A DNA stretch of 64,000 nt. It comes from Chamaea fasciata (lineage: Eukaryota > Chordata > Aves > Passeriformes > Sylviidae). The position numbers and the translations under genes were made by a program. The stretch is from NCBI GenBank assembly GCA_029207755.1, contig JARCOQ010000006.1, positions 28,044,522 to 28,108,521 on the forward strand, in the 5' to 3' direction. Shown here piece by piece: positions 24,101-35,734 of the stretch. Positions within the stretch are counted from its first letter, which is position 1. Each line of letters starts with the position of its first letter. The notes under the pieces were generated by a model. It saw nothing but the letters and a program-made list of their open reading frames with translations. It was not told where the DNA came from and ran no database searches.

Positions 24101-27100
24101 AAGATGATTTTACCCTTATGCCCGGTGTTGCTGTGTCTCCTTATCTGTATTTCCATAGAACAGCTTAAATCCTCCAGTCCTGTGTGTAATGGAAAGCAAA
24201 AATGACACCCAGCACTCTGCAATCACTGCCTGTTGTGTCAGGACACAGAGATCATTTCTGACACCTACTGACACCAGATAACAATAACTGGAGCAAATAT
24301 TAGACAGTACCTGACACTCCAGCTCCCAGAAACAGATCCTGGCTGCTCTAAGTCTTTCATGAGTAGTATTACTTTTAATCACTCTGTGGTAATATCAACA
24401 ACTTCCATTTTTAAAGCATTTACCTACAGCTATTGCAAAAAAAAAAAATTGTCATTGCAAAAGGTATGACAGCTAAGCATCTCTCATAGGCTAACACTGA
24501 TAATATTGATACTGTTCTTTAAATATTGAGTAGGCAGATTTGTTGTTTGAACAGCAACCTAACCATATTTTGGCTGTCAACCACCACCATTTACATTTAA
24601 CCAAAATCAGCATTTCTGCAAGTGATAAATAACGAGTAAGCAAGCAATGGATATTGTTCTGGCAAATCCTTTAGAAAATACGTATCTTTCATAAATTCTG
24701 AACCAAATTTTCCTCAGCTTCTGCCTCACCTCTGCAAGCTTCTTTGTTTTGGCCAAAACTGTAGAGCACCTAGTAGAAAGCAAAGCAGGAATATGATTCT
24801 TCCTTTCCAGTACCACAACTACCAGGCAAGAAACTCAACTTTCATATAGTCAATTGATTATTTCATCGCATTTCTAGAGCTTTCAAGCTGCTAGTCATTC
24901 AGATATTATCACAGTCCACTCCCCTTCCCTTATGAGCTGCTTTACCTGCAGTAACCACTAACTGAAAGTAAGTTAAAATAGGAATAGTTATACCTAAAGA
25001 AACAATGTAGGGTTTATTTGCTGTCCTCATGAGAAACAAGAGAAGTATCTCTTACCAAGAACAGTTTCATAGTCTTTAGAGAGAGAGGATAAAAGACAGA
25101 AGCATGAATTACTTATAAATTTATTTTTTCCGTCTAACAATGCAATAGCTGTTTCTTGTGTTTCAGTTGACATCCCTTTGTACTGTTCTGCTCTGCAAAA
25201 CAATAGAGGCAGTTGTAGAAATGAAATGAGTCACAAACAACATGTGACTTGGGGCATGCAAGGCAGAGCTGACGATATCACTTTGCCTCAGCTGCCAAAG
25301 AGTGTAACAGAATCATGTTTGTTTACTGCTACAATCCATAATTTTGCTGTTAATCTGAACACATTTTTTCTTTTTGAAAGTAAGACATTATGTAAGATGC
25401 AGCATAGTTCATAACTCATCAGTACTAACTTACATTTTGGTCAGCCCTAATGTTGTCATGACATAAGTCTCTAATTGTGCATTGAATCATCTCGTAATAT
25501 GAAGGTGACAAATATCTCTGCTGGATCAGCATGTAAAGATTAGTTCCTCCATGTAAAAGGAAGTTGGCTGTTATGGCAACACACCTTCAAGATTCAAGAT
25601 ATATTAATTTTAAATTGAGGCTGCATTTCTCTTCTCCTAAAGCTTTGATCATTATGTACTTAGGTGGGCAAGATGGAAACACAGTTTTTATTGCTTTTTC
25701 CCTCTAGTCTGTCAGTAGGACAAGCTGGAAATAAAATTTATAACTAAACTGAAGTATTTTTTTCTCATCTGTTGTAATTAAATGGCTAACTATCATCTCT
25801 CAAATCTTTGCAGGCTTACTCCCTTTAAGCGTCAGAGCACGTGCATATTATACACCATCCATTACACAGTGACAGCCTCAGGCATTCCCATTCATGTTAG
25901 GTACTGGATTAGAAAATAAAAACAACAAAAAACCCAACCACTCTTAAAACAACCACCATGAGAATTACTTTTGTCTAACCAACAAACTATAAATCAACTG
26001 CTCTAGATCAAGAAAAATAAAGAAAGAAAGCAGCTTGAGCAGAAATTAAATGTCCAAAGTGAAATCAGCGCTTTCATGCCTATGTGAAACTTCCATTGCT
26101 CTCAGTGTCAAGATTAGTTTCCTGAGTTTAATAATCTGAGAGCAACAGTGCTCATGACTGTTTCTTCCAGTATTATCTAATTATTAAAATCCTGAATTTT
26201 AAAATCCTTCTGCGAATGGCTCTAAAAAGTTAAAGGTGAGTGTTAAATGTCTCCCAAATGCAGATATTGTTTCTTCCACAAAGAATTCTAGAACGACATT
26301 TCTCTGGCGAAGTATGGATGGTGCCACACCAAAGTTTTTCCAGAACAGCGCTGTCATTCAAGGTTCAGCTGAACTTTAAGTGATGTCTGAACACATATTT
26401 CCTCAGCTGTAGTTAAAAAGAGATAGTATTGAAAAGGTATTCTTGTGAAGTTGTACCAGAAGATGTCTGGAAATCATCTGTCATCACCGTCATCTTAGCA
26501 TGCTGACAAGATGAAAAATAACCTTTCTTCTTGTCCTCTTGTCCTCAAGTTAAACTTCAGACTTCATAATCTTTTGTTGGCCCAAATAAAGCAGTTTGTG
26601 TAATTATCATGAGTCTCAAGGCTTGGATTTAACCATTAAATGAAACAGAATTCTCTGTGATTCAGACCTGAGTGCACAACCGAATGCCTTTCAGTTCAAG
26701 TTTCACAAACTGGGGTAGTGATGAAGTAACCTTCTAGGCTCCAGTGACTACTACATACATAGTTTTTACCACCTCCTACTGTCAAATACAGCAGCAGGAC
26801 ACTGAGCTAACGTGTCACATTTTGCAGGCTGGGTGATCTTAGGAGCAGCCAGAGTGAATTACCACATCTCAGTATTACTACAGTCCTGGTAGTCACTTAG
26901 TGAGCTATTATAGTGCACTTCTATAAGATTGTCTTACCATATTCAAGCAATTATTTAAATTTATAATTTTTATAATATCTACCAGGCATGTAGGCATGTT
27001 TTTGCCAATAAGAAATGTCTGCATGTGCTACTACAAACTTTACTCTTAGGAAATTTCAAATGTAAATAAATGCCTACAACAATGCAACTGGAAAAGTAGA

Positions 27101-28069
27101 TACATAAATATATATAGTCCAAAAGAGCAATAAAAAGGCTTATTTCTTATGACTTGTGTTTCAGCATCACTTTAAGCAGTTACTAACACATAACTCGACT
27201 GTATTTGGAGGAAACAAATACTTCCAAGATGGTCCTGCACATTAGTATTCATGGAACTTACAGCTGTGACTCATTGCAGAGGGGCCTCAAAACTCATTTA
27301 CTTGAAAAACAGCAATTTGGTCACTAACTTAAAAAGCTTCATAGGTGAAAAAACATAGCCACATTTACTTTGGCAAGTCACACCAACTTATAATAATCAT
27401 AATAATCATTCATTATTCTCATTTTATGGTATTCTATTCAACTAAGACTAGGGAAAATGAAAAACATTAGAAGAGTCAATATTTCTTGACTGACAAAGTT
27501 ATAGTAATTCATTAAAAAACAGAGGTAACAAAAAAAAATTTTATCAGTTCTAAAGAAAATAGTTATAAAGCTCTAGGATATGATTCCTTAATAAAGGCTC
27601 AAGGCTTCTATTGCGTTACTGGATATGAGATTGCAGTCTGAAAATTAAAACTAAAACTAAACTAAAACTAGAACTAAAAATATCACCTGGGAGCTATTAG
27701 TCCTATCCTGTGCCACTGTGCCCCATCCTTCCCCCTCCTGTTTCCCCGCACCACTCTCCCGTCTAGACAAGACTGGGTTAATGAAGTAGGCCAAAATCCA
27801 AGAGCATATTTGTTTACAGGGACCGTTATTTAAGAAATAGATGCTCAAATTCCTTCACAATTAGAAATGCCTGAGGTCTGTCTTCATGTTTGTTTTAATA
27901 CTTAAGTTTTGCTATATTTGCTACAGCAGTACATTTTCTCTAGTAGTACTCTGATGGAAAGTCACTTAAACTAGTCTGTAAAACCTAAGAGACAGCAGAA
28001 CATGTGCAAGTCTCACCTTCTCTGGCTGGCAGCAGTCAATCAGTCATAAGCAAAAACAAAAGAAAAATT
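21129..28069. other. Unassigned AT-rich sequence
   Basis: About 7 kb without a recognised gene or interspersed repeat. Small features are an 18-T run at 21506-21523, a purine-rich near-tandem of AGAAAGAAAACCAG at 22402-22445, the A/C tract at 25913-25940, and a run of AAACTAA-like words at 27640-27678. The segment near 26030-26420 has little low-complexity sequence and is a possible conserved non-coding element. That is a guess from appearance only. Confidence 0.5.
22402..22445 (+). repeat. Purine-rich imperfect tandem repeat
   Basis: A-rich purine block in which the word AGAAAGAAAACCAG is nearly repeated (AAAGAAAACCAG at 22409-22420, AGAAAGAAAACCAG at 22421-22434), followed by a shorter AAAACC copy. 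Simple low-complexity sequence. Confidence 0.65.
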
Positions 28070-28390
28070 TTGACTCTCAAGAAGGGAGACCTATACTTTT
28101 GCTTTGGCTCGGAGCGGGGGCAGAATAGTTCCATACCACAGGATGAATCAGTAACAACTTCTGACTCTTCACATGGGGGCGGGGGAGAGAGCGAAAAGGA
28201 AACCCTTTCCTACCCTCCCAGGCACATCTCCTCTCCCTACGGTCCTTACATTTCGCAGATCACTTCAAATGACTTGGGCGGTGTTGCTGGCTGGGAGGAG
28301 TTTCAGGAGCTGAGTGGACGACCGCGCTGAGCAAACAGCAGAACAAAGAGTGCCATCGAGTGGCAAGATTCCAGCAATACACTCCTGAAA
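28070..28390. promoter_or_regulatory. GC- and CpG-enriched patch, possible regulatory element
   Basis: Against the AT-rich background this segment is GC-rich and holds roughly a dozen CpGs between about 28109 and 28392, clustered around GGAGCGGGGGC, ATGGGGGCGGGGGAG and GGACGACCGCGCTG. A GC-box type word (GGGGGCGGGG) is at 28175-28184. A plus-strand frame of 108 codons spans 28004-28330, but it contains Gly runs from the GC box and no domain I recognise, so I do not call a gene. A CpG-poor promoter, an enhancer, or the end of a non-coding transcript are all possible. No clear TATA box or splice-site pair was found. Confidence 0.35.
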
Positions 28391-29785
28391 GTCGATGCTA
28401 ATGCTTTGTTCAGTGGCCCATTTTTTAAGGTCTGAGAATCTTTTAATTCTTCACACTAACTTTTTAGCATTTAAAGCTGCGTGCATAGAGTGGAAAAAAA
28501 AAATTTTGTCTTATTTGGGCTTGAAATTTCAACATTTCATTGGAAAGTATTCATATGTGGAAAAGGAAAGAAAGAAGAGAAAAATGAAAAAAACCCACAT
28601 AACCACAATCCACACTAGAACAGAATTAATCAAGTCGACCAACACTAGAATCTAGCCAGGTTTTGAAGCAGTTATAAAGCATTCTTCTCTGAACATTTTG
28701 TGATACTTCTGAAGTTGCAGAAAAGCCTTGAGCGGAGTCAAAATAGTACATGTGAGCCCCTCTACTAAATCCTCCTTCTATCTCAGAAAGTTAACAATAA
28801 ATTGAAGTCAAGGGGATTTTAAATATTCTGATTAAACGCCTCTCCCTTTCAGTCCTGGAAGTCACCTTTGAGTGACACATATCAGTATGAATAGAACTCA
28901 TGTGTTTCTGAATGATATTTATCTGTAAGCTTGGTCTTAAAACACATGTACACACTGTTCTATTTTACAAAGGCTGTAGTGTTCTTTCAACATCATTATC
29001 TATAAAATGGGACACAGGTTTAGTACTTTCAGTTTGTTTGGTTGTTTTTTTTTTTTTTCCTCGGAAAATTTAACTGCTGCAAGTCTTCTGTCACATATAT
29101 ATCCAGTGTGGCAAGAGCCATTTTTATAACTTGGAATCTCCTTGGTTATCATAATATTCAGATAATACCCAGATGGGCAGTTAGTGACAGAAGAAAAATT
29201 ACTTATATTTTCTAGGCCTGCAGCATCATACTGTGCCCAAAGACTCATAAGGCATAAGGGACTTTTATTATTTGACAACACAGGAGATGAAAGAGGATTA
29301 TTCATTAAGTTCACAGGTCCTGGGCATGATGTTTTCTAGGTAGTTCACAGCATGTGCACAGCTGGATTTTGAGTGCTGAGAAAACCATATTTGCTAGTGA
29401 GGAATATATTTTCTCCCCAGTATCACTGCACATTGTAACTGCAAACCCTAAAATTTAATTTGAAAGATATGTACATAACCCATGTTAAGGTAAGAGCAAA
29501 AGACAGGCTTAAAAAAAAAACCAAAACAAAAGGAGTACTTCACTGCTACCCATCTGAACAGCAAAAATGGGATAGAGTAGAAAAAGTGAAAATTTAAATA
29601 GATTAACGAGAATGCAGCATTAGGAGACATATGGCATATTTTTGGCTTCATGGTAGAAAGTTATTTGTATTATGGGATGCTATACATTTGGCAGAATAGC
29701 TCAAGAAAAACAATTTCCTTTACAGACTTTAAAACATGAAACAAACAAAATGTTTATGTGTTCCAATCAGTGATACTCTGTGTGT

Positions 29786-29815
29786 GTATATATATATACA
29801 TATATATATATATAA
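29786..29815 (+). repeat. (TA)n microsatellite
   Basis: Alternating TA block interrupted once by CA, entered through TGTGTGTG. The minor plus-strand frame over it encodes alternating Ile and Tyr and is an artefact. Confidence 0.85.
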
Positions 29816-30106
29816 AATACGAAATTATTTCTTTTTTACACTGTTATTTTCTCCTAAGAATCAGAAAATCACTTGTTGCATAATCACCCATTTCTCACAA
29901 ATTCCTTACAAATTTCTGTGGAAGTGCTAGTTAGTACTTCCTTCCCCTAGCTCACTGTTGAGCTAGAAGGACTCCTAAGTTTTAGACAAGCACAAGTTTC
30001 ATCTAATTTCCTAATTTTTCTATCCAATAAATCAGAGAATAGACAGCAAAAATAATCTGACTTCATCCTGCCTCTCCAAAGTTTCTGTAGCTCAAGAAAC
30101 TTCCAG

Positions 30107-30160
30107 GAAAAACAAAAAAACAAACAAAAAAAACCCCCAAAAAAACCCAAACTAAACCAA
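30107..30160 (+). repeat. A-rich tract interrupted by C
   Basis: Low-complexity block of A-runs broken by single C or CCC to CCCCC groups, resembling the tracts at 10.6, 33.5 and 54.1 kb. Confidence 0.7.
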
Positions 30161-33100
30161 ATTTTGAAAAACAGTCTATACTTCATTTTTTCTTGTTATG
30201 TCAACTTGTCATGCTAGGGAGCTGCCTACCCAGATACCACACACTGAAAGGAAAACTCTTGTTAGAAATTAGTAAAGTCTTTAAGAATAAAGTGTGTTTT
30301 AATAACTTGATGCTAAAATGAACTTGGTAAAGGAATATTTACTGTTTCTCAACTCCAGAGTTATTTATCTTTTACAAAATATTACACTCAGCACACAAAC
30401 CCTTCAGGTTTCAAATTAAGGTCTGCTTGAAAATGGACGTGAGATGCTTGTGTAAGCAATAGCATTTTCAAAACACTGATAAAACTTTGTTTTGCACAGT
30501 ATTTCTGTAAAAATATTAAAGAAGCTAACAATTCTAAAAAGTTACAATCTAAAATGAGCCAGACATGCTCCAATGCAAGAAGTTTGAGCAGCCTTCTGTA
30601 TATTAACAAATTATATCTTAAAAAAAAAAAGATGAAAATAACACTGAAGACCTTTTGTAACCTGTTTTATAGAAGCCTTTTCAAATAACAAGGATAACGT
30701 TTCAGGGATAATAGCTTACAAAACACTAAACCATTTTGGGTTTTCTGTATTTCTTCTCAGGGGTTTTAGGGTCTAAAAGGTATCCTATGGTGGGCAAACC
30801 CAGGACAAGGTACAGTTTATTTATTTCCAAAATACATGCCAGGAAAAAAAAGAGTATTTTTTTATTAAGAAATCAGCATCACAATGTTGATCCTGTCACA
30901 GGATAGGACAATGACTTTACTCTGATTTTTTGGTCCATTCATTTTTGCAAGTCAGATACCAAAAGTTGGTTGCTCCATATGGCCAGCTGTTTCCTATCTG
31001 TGTTCCAGTCTGAAGCATTGAATGTGCATGGCAAGACTTGTGTGTGCTGCGCATACAGTGCTCTGTTTTGTCCCAAACTCCTCCTTCTTGGAACTTTTCT
31101 CACAGCAGCCTACACAGCGGGAAGCCCAGCTGGGAGCAGGCAGAATTACATTTGACCTCCCAGCCCCTTACAGATTTCCCATGACTTTTCTGATATTCTC
31201 AAGTCAGTTTTTTGCTTTACACAAGCCAGCATCACTTTTGGACAACTTTCAAAAATACAGCACCAGAACATGTACCATTGGTAGTCATCAATAAAAAGCT
31301 GATAAAAATACCAATATCTCACCCTCATGAAAGGAAAACATTTTACAGTCAGGTAGCAGCTGAAATACTTAACAGGTACTGATATCCCTATTTATAACTG
31401 CATTTATCAAGTTATCCCTTATTTCCTATAAAATTCAGAAGTATTACAGAGAGAGACTAGATATAGTTCAGAACTATGTAGTTCAGAACTAGTTTAGTGT
31501 GGCAAAATTTAAAAGTCAACTGAAATTCAGCCCCAAACTACAGGCAGTGAGATTCTATTTTGAGAAACACAACTCATTTTTAGAAAAGTGGTGCACCAAA
31601 AGAAGTATATTTCACATATGGAATACCTTAATTTACCTCTGTTAAAGAAAAGCAAAATTTTTTTAAAAAAATTATTCCTTTATATAAAGAGCAATATGCT
31701 GTCCTCAAAACCTAAAAAGAGTGATCTTGCAAGTAAAATAAAATAGAAACAAACGAACAAAAATCTCCAGTGAGTAGTTAGTTTTTAATCTTATTAATCT
31801 TTTTACCAGGCTAAAAAATACTAAGAGACTATGGAATACAAGAATTGTATAACATGAGACTATTTCTAGTCTTTCAGACACTTGTCACACATTTTTCGTG
31901 AATTGCTTCCTTCTTTTTGGGATTAGAGCTTTCCAACAAGAGTTGATTCTGTCTACTCATATTACTCATATCCAAATATCAATGCAGTAATTTATGTTAT
32001 CAGCTGCTGCTTCTTGCTTCAGGAGCAGCCCTTCTCTTCTGGCTTCATCTCCTTCACAGATGCCAAAAACTGGGTGCTTCTTTAGCCAAGTACTTACTGC
32101 TTACTCTTTAGTTGAGTGGCAGTTTGAGAATGAAAGCGATGGAAATTTAAATTTGTAGTTCTTTTCCCAATCTCACCATGTAAGATATATATTTACAGTC
32201 ACTCAAATTCTTTACTGATTTATAATTTCACTAGCTTTCAGGAATAAAAGAGAGCATTCCATAATTTTTGGCAGGCAGTGGTATCAGGAGGTTGCTGCCT
32301 TACCCATAAAGACAAGTGTCCAGCTGTATTTTGACCTATCTTAGCATTGCTCAGAAGTACAGAAATAAGGGGTGTCATGAAAAGAAACATCTACAGAGCA
32401 GAGCTTCTAGTCTTATTGCTTAAAATATAGAAAATGTACTGAAACAAGCAAACTTCTTTGAAGGCGCAAGATCACAGCTTGGGTTCATTATTTTACCACC
32501 TGCACATTTACAGAGTGAGTGTCTCAGAAGAGTTCAATATAATTCTCATAATATTAAGGAAACCAACACATGAGTTTCAGTAATTTTAACACCTAGTGCA
32601 TCTAGATTTGCAGGAAAAAAAACCTACCATAAGGTGCATCTCACTAAAGCTGTGCACCAGAAAGCCAAGAACTTCCCACACAGGTAGTTTTCCTCATTTG
32701 AAGCCAATTGAGCCATAGCTGACTTATGGAACTGGGGTTTTTTCACATGTAGAAACTCTGGAGTTTAACACCAGCTATTCAGCCTTGGTTTCATGGTTTG
32801 ATAACTCCATTTCACTCTCCTCAGAGCCCTCAGAAAGCATTTAATATAATTTTCCAAGTATTTAATACAGAAAAGAAATCCATGTTTGTGTTGAAATTCA
32901 GGTGTCCTTTCAGGCAAAATGCATCCTCCATGGGCCTTAGAATTTCTCTGAACTGCCCGGGCAGTGACCCTGCTCAGAAATCCCCCTCTATAAAACCTTA
33001 TTATTAGTACAAACACCATTGCCATTCCTATAACCTACTATAAGATTACTCTTAATGACAACAACAGACATAAATAAAAATCATTCTTCATTTTCTCAGC

Positions 33101-33473
33101 ATTTCTATTCTCTAAGGGGTCCCAGAGCTTTGCTTACTCCCAAGTAATTTTATTAGTGACTATTCACGTCTGGGACCCATCTTAAGTGGACCTGTCAGCT
33201 CTCCAGGTCTGAGGATGTTCTTAGTTATTTGTTTTGTGCTCTGGCTAACTCTTCCATGGTCAGGGATGTATCCTCCTTTCCCAAAGCTTTATGACAAATT
33301 CTACTGTGTTCCTTTCAACTTGCATACAGGAAAATTTCATGATAAGAATATATTTGCAACATTTTCACAGTATTATTACAGAATATAAAATCAGAACACT
33401 TTAAGGACCAAATATTTTTCAGAATATAAGGTGGGAAGAAAATCCCCAGTGTTGTAATATTAACTGTGTTGGG

Positions 33474-33539
33474 AAAAAAAACCTAACAAACAAAACCACA
33501 AAAACAACAACAACAAAAAAACCCACAAAAAAACCCACC
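33474..33539 (+). repeat. A-rich tract with CAA units
   Basis: Low-complexity A/C block including a short CAA repeat (AACAACAACAACAAA) and AAACCC groups. Same type as the other A/C tracts in this window. Confidence 0.7.
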
Positions 33540-35367
33540 TGTTTTTTAATCTATAGATTTTTTCCAAAAATTCAAGCAATTAATTCAATGAATTAAAATC
33601 CTAAACAAGCAAATAATAAAAAACTTTATGAAATAATATATAAATAATATATATGAAAAACATTTCAAATTATGAAAATGTTCCCAAGAATGAAAAGTAA
33701 CATTTTTAAAGGTACTTTAAAATTAATAATTGCAGGTTATTTACATGAAACATGTTGTTGTGTTGATATTTGGTTTTTTTGCTCTGGTTTAGGGGTAACA
33801 ACTCCTTTACAACCTGTTTTATACTGCAGAATTTTATATACAAATATAAACATAAATATTTAGTTATTTTGTTTTGCCCTATTCTAAAGAATTGTAATCT
33901 TTTCTTTCACTGTGTTTTGCTTGTATCTTTTGTTATTTTCTAGTTCTCAGTCCATTTGATCAGATATCAATTCTCACTTTCAAAAATAGACAAACTTTTG
34001 TTCAGGGTTGGTTTTCTCATTGGTAATTAAATAAATGGTGCATCTGTGTCTTTCTTGAGATGAGAGAGAATGGTCATTCTTTTTTGCTCATTTTTTAACA
34101 TTTTTTCTATTCATTGTTGAATTTCAATATTATGTTATTAATACAATACTTATATGAAGTTTTGGTACCAAGCCAAGCTAAATAGTTATGTATATTTTTT
34201 TTAGCCTTGGCTAATGACTTCATTAATTTTAATTGCCCCAGTATCAGCTTTAGTATAATGGTTTATATACAACCCAAGGTTTCCAGTAGAACAAATAAAA
34301 TTAAAGCCCTAGGCACCTGCCTGTAGGTACAGTGAAATAACGGAAACCATTTAGTCTGTTCCATCATTCATCAACATCCATTAGCCCACATGAAATGCCA
34401 CGAATAAAACTGCTACTTTTTGCATTGACTCTTGCTTTTTTCCTAACTGCAGCATTTTTCCTCCTGTTGTGTAGAGCAAAACCAGACAAAACCCCTGCTG
34501 CACCCCATCTGACTTACAAGAGCCTACAAACTCTCAATTCTCTTCAAAGGTACATTCAGAACTCTAACACTTCTCTTCACACAGGTCATTGTACCTCATC
34601 TACATCATCACTGCTTTTCTGATCTCCACCATCAACTGTGTTAGCTGTCCAGCTTCATGTGAAAGTGAATTTCTTCATGAGGGAGACCTTCCTTGTTCTT
34701 GCCAAGAACATTTATTAACTTCTGACATACTGTTTCAGCAAATGTAGCCTGCAACCACAGGGGCCATTAGGTCTAGGTTTAAACTTTGATGACACCAAAA
34801 AATGAAAACTTCAATGTTTTAAATCTTTTCATTTTACTGGAAAGACTATAGGACAAAAAAAAATAAAGCGGGGTTATTCATAGAATTATTATTAAAGTCT
34901 AGACTGTACATTCAGGATTTTGAATTTCTATATTGTTTTATGGAAAAGTGAAGTAACCCGCTCAACCCAGAACTATGTCATTTGGATCAGGTGATAGGAC
35001 TTATCTTGGGACTGGCTGTTATTCAGGAGGCTTGGAAATAATGACAGTGAGTTTTCTGAAGCAGCAATTCTGCATCATGCAGAAAACTTTTTCTCAGAGA
35101 ATCATAGGAGTTTTCTGGATATTTACAACAGATTTATAAATATTAACAACTCCTATATCAATATAAAGAAAAAGAAGACTTCAAATACACAAATATCTAC
35201 AGTAATGCAAACTAAAGTCACTCAAGCATTCTCTTTCTTACAAAAAAAAAAAAAAGAAAAAAAAAAGAAAAAATCCTGCAATTCACTTTGCTGAAATTCT
35301 TATATATGGAAAGGAAAAAAAAAAAAATTTAAAAATAAAGAAAAAGTTGGAGGGTCCTATCTTTTCT

Positions 35368-35734
35368 TGTTTACCCTGGAGAAAAAAAAGGCTTGGGGGT
35401 AACCTTATCATTCTCTACAACTACGTGAAATAGATTGAAGCCAGGTGGGGGTTGGCCTTTTCTCTCAGGTAACAAGAGACTGAACAAGCGGAAATGACCT
35501 CAAGCTATACCAGAGGAGTTTCAGGTTGGATATCAGAAAGAATATTTTCACTGAAAAATTTGGAATTGGAATGGGCTGCCCAGGGAAGTGGTGGAGTCAC
35601 CATGCCTGGAAGTGTTCAAGAAATGACAGGTCGTGGCACATAGTCCTGAGGTTTAGTTGACACAGTGGTGTTTGGTCAAAAGTTGGTTGATGTTGGAGGT
35701 CTTTTGTAGCCTTGACTTTATGGTTCTATGATTT
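35368..35734 (+). mobile_element. CR1 LINE 3'-end fragment
   Basis: Sense-strand CR1 tail, older than the one at 60 kb. Landmarks in order are TTTACCCTGGAGAAAAAAAAGGCT (35370), GGGTAACCTTATCATTCTCTACAACTA, TTTCAGGTTGGATATCAGAAAGAA (near 35520), TGGGCTGCCCAGGGAAGTGGTGGAGTC (near 35573), CCTGGAAGTGTTCAAG, and the end TGACTTTATGGTTCTATGATTT at 35713-35734. The usual GTTGGACTAGATGATC block is strongly altered. Non-coding. Confidence 0.92.

Larger units (their letters stand above)
28391..35367. other. Unassigned AT-rich sequence
   Basis: About 7 kb without a recognised gene or transposon. It contains a (TA)n run near 29786-29815, A/C-rich tracts at 30107-30160 and 33474-33539, a 15-bp tandem (TAGTTCAGAACTATG) near 31464-31491, and an interrupted A-run at 35240-35272. 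A 75-codon plus-strand frame at 34395-34622 begins with ATG and a hydrophobic stretch but has no other support. Confidence 0.5.

Noticed and set aside
34395..34622. 75-codon frame with ATG and hydrophobic N-terminus, resembling a signal peptide
   Set aside because: Short, no conserved domain, T-rich DNA naturally encodes Phe/Leu runs, and no promoter or splice evidence.
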